Assembly: GCA_002841605.1 (NCBI GenBank)
Contig: PHAF01000075.1
Location: 1-9,112, forward strand
Direction: 5' to 3'
Length of the DNA stretch: 9,112 bases
Origin: Firmicutes bacterium HGW-Firmicutes-10
GTDB lineage: Bacteria; Bacillota_I; Bacilli_A; Erysipelotrichales; Erysipelotrichaceae
Both the position numbers and the translations under genes were made by a program. The notes under the pieces were generated by a model, which was not told where the DNA came from, searched no databases, and saw only the letters and a program-made list of their open reading frames with translations. Position 1 is the stretch's first letter, and every line of letters starts with the position of its first letter. Positions 6,029 through 9,112 of the stretch are shown here, piece by piece.

Positions 6029-6352
6029 ATGGAAATATTTGACTTAATGAACTTACAAGCTCAAGGTTATCAGAACCGGAAAGTTAATGTACTATATCAA
6101 AATGACGTCTTTAAAACACGGGTTATCGTTCTTGAGGCTAAAGGTAAAATTCCGGAATGCCAAATGGACACCCACGTCATGTTTTATGTTGTTGAAGGGG
6201 AGGTAATCCTACATAAAAATAACGAAGCTTCTGTACTAAAGGAAAACCAGTTGTTTATATCCGAACCTGCGCTACTATCCATGGAGTCGGTTACCGGTGC
6301 CCGACTGATGGGCGTGCAAATCAAGTCTTCACTTAAGGAAGATAACGTATGA
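6029..6352 (+). CDS. Small cupin-fold protein with Cys/His pair, function unknown
   Basis: A 107-residue, mostly beta protein with the outline of a single cupin barrel: strand RVIVLEAKGKIPE (31-43), then CQMDTHVMFYVVEGEVILH (44-62), where VVEGEV is the typical cupin motif 1 turn, then VLKENQLFISEP (69-80) as the strand into motif 2. The usual HxH metal pair is replaced by C44, D47 and H49, and motif 2 shows no His, so a classic metal-dependent dioxygenase is unlikely; ligand sensing or a metal- or thiol-binding role is possible (inference). The start at ATG 6029 follows GAAAGGGG (6017-6024). The frame is open further upstream to 5975 but that lies inside the PadR gene without a ribosome site. 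The stop overlaps the next start by ATGA. Confidence 0.75.
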   Translation: MEIFDLMNLQAQGYQNRKVNVLYQNDVFKTRVIVLEAKGKIPECQMDTHVMFYVVEGEVILHKNNEASVLKENQLFISEPALLSMESVTGARLMGVQIKSSLKEDNV

Positions 6353-6831
6353 CCACACTGATAACCATCTACTCACTGCTTGGCATCGGACTTGTCGCGT
6401 CTTTGATCAAAAGCAAAGAAAAGACCGTCAAAGCCTTCAAAATTGCATGGAAAGCCTTTTTAAAGTCTGCACCGAGCCTGATTGCCATGCTTACAATCGT
6501 TGGACTTACCTTAGGCATTTTGACTCCTCAAACCATCACACGGCTGGTCGGTGTTGAAGCCGGATTTACCGCAACCATTCTGGCATCCATCATAGGAGCC
6601 ATCACCTTGATTCCATCGCTCATCGCCTTTCCGTTGGCCGGCTCATTACTGCGATCCGGCGCGACCATCACGACCATCTCTGCCTTTGTGACCACCTTGG
6701 TCATGGTTGGTGTCGTAACTGCGCCACTGGAAATAAAAGAGTTGGGCAAACGATTTACACTGTTGCGCAACGGCTTGGGATTTATTGCGGCATTGATCAT
6801 CGCAGCTATCATGGGAGTTATATTGACATGA
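6349..6831 (+). CDS. Small permease subunit A, half-size COG0701/DUF318 (ArsP/YraQ-like)
   Basis: Membrane protein of 160 residues with about five hydrophobic segments (roughly 3-20, 41-60, 73-100, 103-126, 143-159). It resembles one repeat of the COG0701 predicted permeases, which are normally about 300 residues and two-fold duplicated. Characteristic stretches are AWKAFLKSAPSLIAML (33-48), the Pro-bearing ITLIPSLIAFPLAGSLLRSG loop (85-104, AFP at 93-95) and TAPLEIKELG (124-133). There is no Cys and no nucleotide-binding motif, so transport would be secondary or channel-like. It overlaps the cupin stop (ATGA, 6349-6352), has AAGGA at 6335-6339, and overlaps the next gene in the same way, so both halves are probably made together. 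Family call comes from memory of similar paired clostridial proteins; the substrate is unknown. Confidence 0.75.
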   Translation: MTTLITIYSLLGIGLVASLIKSKEKTVKAFKIAWKAFLKSAPSLIAMLTIVGLTLGILTPQTITRLVGVEAGFTATILASIIGAITLIPSLIAFPLAGSLLRSGATITTISAFVTTLVMVGVVTAPLEIKELGKRFTLLRNGLGFIAALIIAAIMGVILT

Positions 6832-7373
6832 AAACATTGAAGAAATATGTTTTGCTTATTGTGATTATGTTGGTTTTTCTTGTTCTTATCATCACGACCC
6901 CGGATGCGGCCGTTCGATCATCCTTGGTCATGTGGGATTATTTCAAAGAAATGGCTTTGATATTGCCCCCGGTCTTTATCTTGATGGGACTGATGGAAGT
7001 ATGGATCCCGAAGAATCAGATTCAAAAATGGATGGGCAATAAATCCGGAATCAAAGGCATGGCTATCGCGCTGGCTTTAGGAACACTGCCGACCGGACCG
7101 TTGTACGTCGCCTTTCCCATGACTTCGACCCTGATCAGAAAAGGCGCAAGCTATACCAACATGGTCATCTTTCTGGGATCGTGGGCAGCTTTGAAAATCC
7201 CCCAACTGATGGTCGAAATCAAGTTTCTCGGATTACCATTTACGATTACCCGATTCGTTTTGACCTTAACGGCATTGATTCTGATCGGATTGTTAATTGA
7301 ACTGATCTTGAAAAAATATCCGGATAAGCAATGGTTGGATAAGGAAGTTATTGAAAAAGCAGTCAAATCATAG
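6828..7373 (+). CDS. Small permease subunit B, half-size COG0701/DUF318 (ArsP/YraQ-like)
   Basis: Membrane protein of 181 residues, probable partner of subunit A. Hydrophobic segments are near 7-24, 42-60, 75-100, 108-128 and 141-161; the N terminus is short and basic and the C terminus is a charged tail after LKKYPDK, probably cytoplasmic. Key stretches are LPPVFILMGLMEVWIP (46-61), GTLPTGPLYVAFPMTSTLIR (85-104, AFP at 95-97) and MVEIKFLG (128-135). From AFP to the final Gly it aligns with subunit A over 41 residues without a gap, which indicates descent from one duplicated half. It has no Cys. Start ATG 6828 overlaps the previous stop (ATGA) with GGGAG at 6813-6817. No hairpin terminator follows in the 104 bases before the helicase gene. 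Confidence 0.77.
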   Translation: MKTLKKYVLLIVIMLVFLVLIITTPDAAVRSSLVMWDYFKEMALILPPVFILMGLMEVWIPKNQIQKWMGNKSGIKGMAIALALGTLPTGPLYVAFPMTSTLIRKGASYTNMVIFLGSWAALKIPQLMVEIKFLGLPFTITRFVLTLTALILIGLLIELILKKYPDKQWLDKEVIEKAVKS

Positions 7374-7442
7374 TATCGCGGAGTACAACGAGTTAAACTT
7401 AGCGGTAAATTGAAATAACTTTCATTTGTACATAAATTAGCG

Positions 7443-7448
7443 TATAAT
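7443..7448 (+). promoter_or_regulatory. Probable -10 box of the RNA helicase gene
   Basis: A consensus TATAAT lies 29 bases before the TTG start. The -35 region at 17 bases (TTTCAT, 7420-7425) is poor. TTGAAA at 7410-7415 is too far for this box but fits TAAATT at 7433-7438. With no terminator between 7374 and 7442, partial read-through from the permease operon is also possible. Confidence 0.5.
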
Positions 7449-7463
7449 GAATCCTTACGACAC

Positions 7464-7469
7464 AAGGAG
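7464..7469 (+). promoter_or_regulatory. Ribosome binding site that sets a TTG start
   Basis: AAGGAG is eight bases before TTG 7478. The next in-frame Met is residue 42, beyond the helicase Q motif and just before motif I, so the TTG start is required to make an intact protein. Confidence 0.75.
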
Positions 7470-7477
7470 AACACATT

Positions 7478-8773
7478 TTGTTATTTGAACAACTAAACTT
7501 AATCGAGCCCATCCGGAGGGCTTTGAAATTTGAGGGATACTCACAGGCGACGCCGATTCAGGTCAAAGCCATACCGGAACTACTTAAAGGTGTAGACTTA
7601 ATGGGCTGCGCCCAGACCGGCACCGGAAAGACCGCGGCTTTTGCTATACCTATACTTACAGGACTATCAGAATTACCGAAACCCCAAGGCAAACGCCCGA
7701 TCAAAGCGTTAGCCATCGCACCGACCCGCGAACTCGCCATTCAAATCAGCGAGAGTTTCCGTGCATACGGAAAATACCTGGGCTTAAAAACCCTGGTCAT
7801 CTACGGCGGTGTTTCCCAACATCCCCAAGCCAAAGACTTGGCGGGTGGCATCGATATTTTAGTCGCTACCCCGGGACGCTTGTTGGACTTAATCAATCAA
7901 AAACTCGTCAATTTAAGCCAAGTGAAGTACTTCGTCTTGGATGAAGCAGATATGATGTTAGACATGGGAATGATCGTCGATGTTCGCAAAATCATTACCT
8001 ACTTACCACCGGTAAGACAAAACATGATGTTTTCGGCAACGATGCCTACGGAAATCGCAAAACTTGCGGAAACGATTTTAAAAAATCCGACCCGTGTCGA
8101 TGTAGCTCCGGCCGGCAAAACGATCGACATCGTCAATCAGTCGATCTATTTCATCGATAAGGTAAATAAAGTCCATTTGTTAATTGAATTATTGAAGAAC
8201 ACGGATATTGAATCCGCATTGGTCTTTTCAAGAACCAAACACGGAGCGGATAAAATCGTCAAGTCGCTTGAAAGAGCCGGATTGACAGCACAAGCCATTC
8301 ATGGCAATAAGTCACAGAATGCCCGTCAGTTCGCATTGAGCAATTTCAAAGAACGCAAAACACGCATTTTGGTTGCGACCGACATCGCAGCGCGCGGTAT
8401 CGATATCGACCAACTGTCCCACGTATTCAATTACGATTTACCGGAAGTTGCAGAAACGTATGTTCATCGTATCGGACGTACCGGTCGTGCCGGATTGGGC
8501 GGAACCGCAATCTCGTTTTGCAGTCATGAGGAAAAACCGTATTTCAAATCGATCGAAAAACTGATCGGTAAATCCATACCGGAAATCAAGGGACACAATT
8601 ATCCGATCACTCAGTTCTTTGAGGAAGTGAAGGAAGAGAAATTCGTGCGCACACCGCGTCCGCCTCGTCCTGCACAAACCAAAAAACCGTTTGTCGGAAA
8701 AAGTTTCACAGCGAAAAAAGAACAATCGTACAACCACGCTCGAAAAGCCGGTCAACGATCAAAATCCAACTAA
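7478..8773 (+). CDS. DEAD-box ATP-dependent RNA helicase (RhlE/CshA-like)
   Basis: Cytoplasmic ATP-dependent RNA helicase, likely active in RNA remodelling, decay or ribosome assembly. All motifs are in order over 431 residues: Q motif FEQLNL with TPIQ ending at Q28, motif I AQTGTGKT (45-52), PTREL (82-86), GG (110-111), TPGR (131-134), DEAD (155-158), SAT (186-188), LVFSRT (248-253), the GNKSQNAR stretch (276-283), ATDIAARGID (300-309) and HRIGRTGRAG (330-339). After about residue 385 comes a basic, Pro-rich, low-complexity tail (RTPRPPRP, then many Lys and Arg), the usual RNA-tethering extension. The short core and early Q motif resemble RhlE more than the longer CshA or DeaD types; the subgroup is not certain. 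It uses a TTG start and ends in its own terminator. Confidence 0.96.
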   Translation: MLFEQLNLIEPIRRALKFEGYSQATPIQVKAIPELLKGVDLMGCAQTGTGKTAAFAIPILTGLSELPKPQGKRPIKALAIAPTRELAIQISESFRAYGKYLGLKTLVIYGGVSQHPQAKDLAGGIDILVATPGRLLDLINQKLVNLSQVKYFVLDEADMMLDMGMIVDVRKIITYLPPVRQNMMFSATMPTEIAKLAETILKNPTRVDVAPAGKTIDIVNQSIYFIDKVNKVHLLIELLKNTDIESALVFSRTKHGADKIVKSLERAGLTAQAIHGNKSQNARQFALSNFKERKTRILVATDIAARGIDIDQLSHVFNYDLPEVAETYVHRIGRTGRAGLGGTAISFCSHEEKPYFKSIEKLIGKSIPEIKGHNYPITQFFEEVKEEKFVRTPRPPRPAQTKKPFVGKSFTAKKEQSYNHARKAGQRSKSN

Positions 8774-8790
8774 GGGCCATGCCCTTTTTT
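8772..8790 (+). terminator. Rho-independent terminator after the helicase gene
   Basis: AAGGGC, loop CAT, GCCCTT, with T from 8785 to 8790. The stem is short (four G-C pairs plus two A-T) and begins inside the TAA stop codon, like the hairpin after gltX. Confidence 0.8.
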
Positions 8791-8931
8791 GATGGATGTA
8801 ATCTGTTCTTTATAAGTAAAGGTTATAGTTTTTATGGTGAAAATCGACAATTATTGCCAATATCCGTCAAATTATGATTAAAATCAGCGTTTATGTGTTA
8901 AAGTGAAAGAAGAAGATAAGAAGGTAAAAAT
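8791..8931 (+). promoter_or_regulatory. AT-rich leader upstream of the oxidoreductase, probable promoter region
   Basis: No gene is seen here. The best promoter pairing is TTGCCA (8854-8859) and TAAAAT (8879-8884), each 5 of 6, but with a long 19-base spacer. TATGAT at 8873-8878 is a second -10 candidate with no good -35. TGATTAAAATCA at 8875-8886 is a small dyad with 5-base arms. GAAGG at 8920-8924 is the ribosome site. Confidence 0.35.
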
Positions 8932-9112
8932 ATGCTAAAAGTAGGACTGCTGGGAACCGGCAATATCAGTGAGTTATTTGTACAAGCAACCAAACATGTC
9001 GACGGTATCGAAGCTACGGCCGTTTTCAACCGCGACCAACATAAGGCGAATATTTTCGCCGATCAACACCGCATCAAGATTGCGCACAACGATTATAATG
9101 CCATGCTTAACG
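8932..9112 (+). CDS. Gfo/Idh/MocA-family oxidoreductase, N-terminal part (3' end outside the window)
   Basis: The first 60 codons of an NAD(P)-dependent dehydrogenase; family members run about 320-350 residues and act on sugars, inositols or related polyols. The start MLKVGLLGTGNIS carries the Rossmann dinucleotide fingerprint (G8-T-G10-N-I12-S13) and is followed by the second strand ATAVFNRD with the N33-R34 pair typical of the family, then a helix ending in ADQHRI and the AHNDYNAML segment, equivalent to the usual strand-plus-helix before the catalytic Lys motif. The start is ATG 8932 with GAAGG at 8920-8924. It is transcribed separately from the helicase, which has its own terminator. The catalytic EKP motif and substrate domain are beyond the window. 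Confidence 0.88.
   Translation, partial: MLKVGLLGTGNISELFVQATKHVDGIEATAVFNRDQHKANIFADQHRIKIAHNDYNAMLN

Noticed and set aside
6528..6812. Minus-strand open frames opposite permease subunit A
   Set aside because: Low-complexity shadow translations (Met, Ala, Val-rich) of the hydrophobic codons on the coding strand.
7151..7474. Minus-strand open frame of 107 residues opposite permease subunit B
   Set aside because: It is a shadow of a well-supported gene, with no domain and no promoter or ribosome site.

Overview
The window reads as a chromosomal segment of a low-to-moderate GC Gram-positive bacterium (Bacillota, possibly an Erysipelotrichia-like lineage; the class-level guess is inference). 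Strong AGGAGG-type ribosome sites, a TTG start, Rho-independent hairpin-plus-T-run terminators, a Gln tRNA with a U1-A72 pair and a PadR regulator all fit. TGA is used as a stop in at least six genes, so this is the standard code and not a mycoplasma code.

Region 1 (1-3230) is the end of a nucleoside uptake and salvage operon. It holds the C-terminal part of a BmpA/Nup-type ABC permease, two tandem nucleoside hydrolases of different active-site type, and a uridine-phosphorylase-like enzyme, closed by a hairpin terminator at 3207-3230. The genes overlap or nearly touch (ATGA, 9-base gap, TAATG), so translation is probably coupled. The scheme is import of nucleosides, then cleavage by hydrolysis or phosphorolysis to free base plus ribose or ribose-1-phosphate. 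This block is visibly more AT-rich than the rest of the window.

Region 2 (3321-5541) has a lone GNAT acetyltransferase, a minus-strand tRNA-Gln(CUG) with its own terminator, and divergently gltX (glutamyl-tRNA synthetase). The tRNA and gltX share a short intergenic region with a perfectly palindromic TATAAT-type element. If the host makes Gln-tRNA by the GluRS plus GatCAB route, the enzyme and its second substrate tRNA are side by side.

Region 3 (5549-7373) is the least characterised part. One good promoter and a perfect 23-base inverted repeat lie just ahead of a four-gene operon: PadR-family repressor, small Cys/His-bearing cupin, and two small membrane proteins that look like the separated, homologous halves of a COG0701/DUF318 (ArsP/YraQ-like) permease. 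This is a self-contained candidate sensing and transport system with unknown substrate, and the best target for follow-up.

Region 4 (7443-9112) carries a DEAD-box RNA helicase (RhlE/CshA-like, TTG start) with its own promoter element and terminator, then the start of a Gfo/Idh/MocA-family oxidoreductase that runs off the right edge. No gene-free stretch exceeds about 230 bases. No transposon, CRISPR array, phage gene or rRNA was seen.
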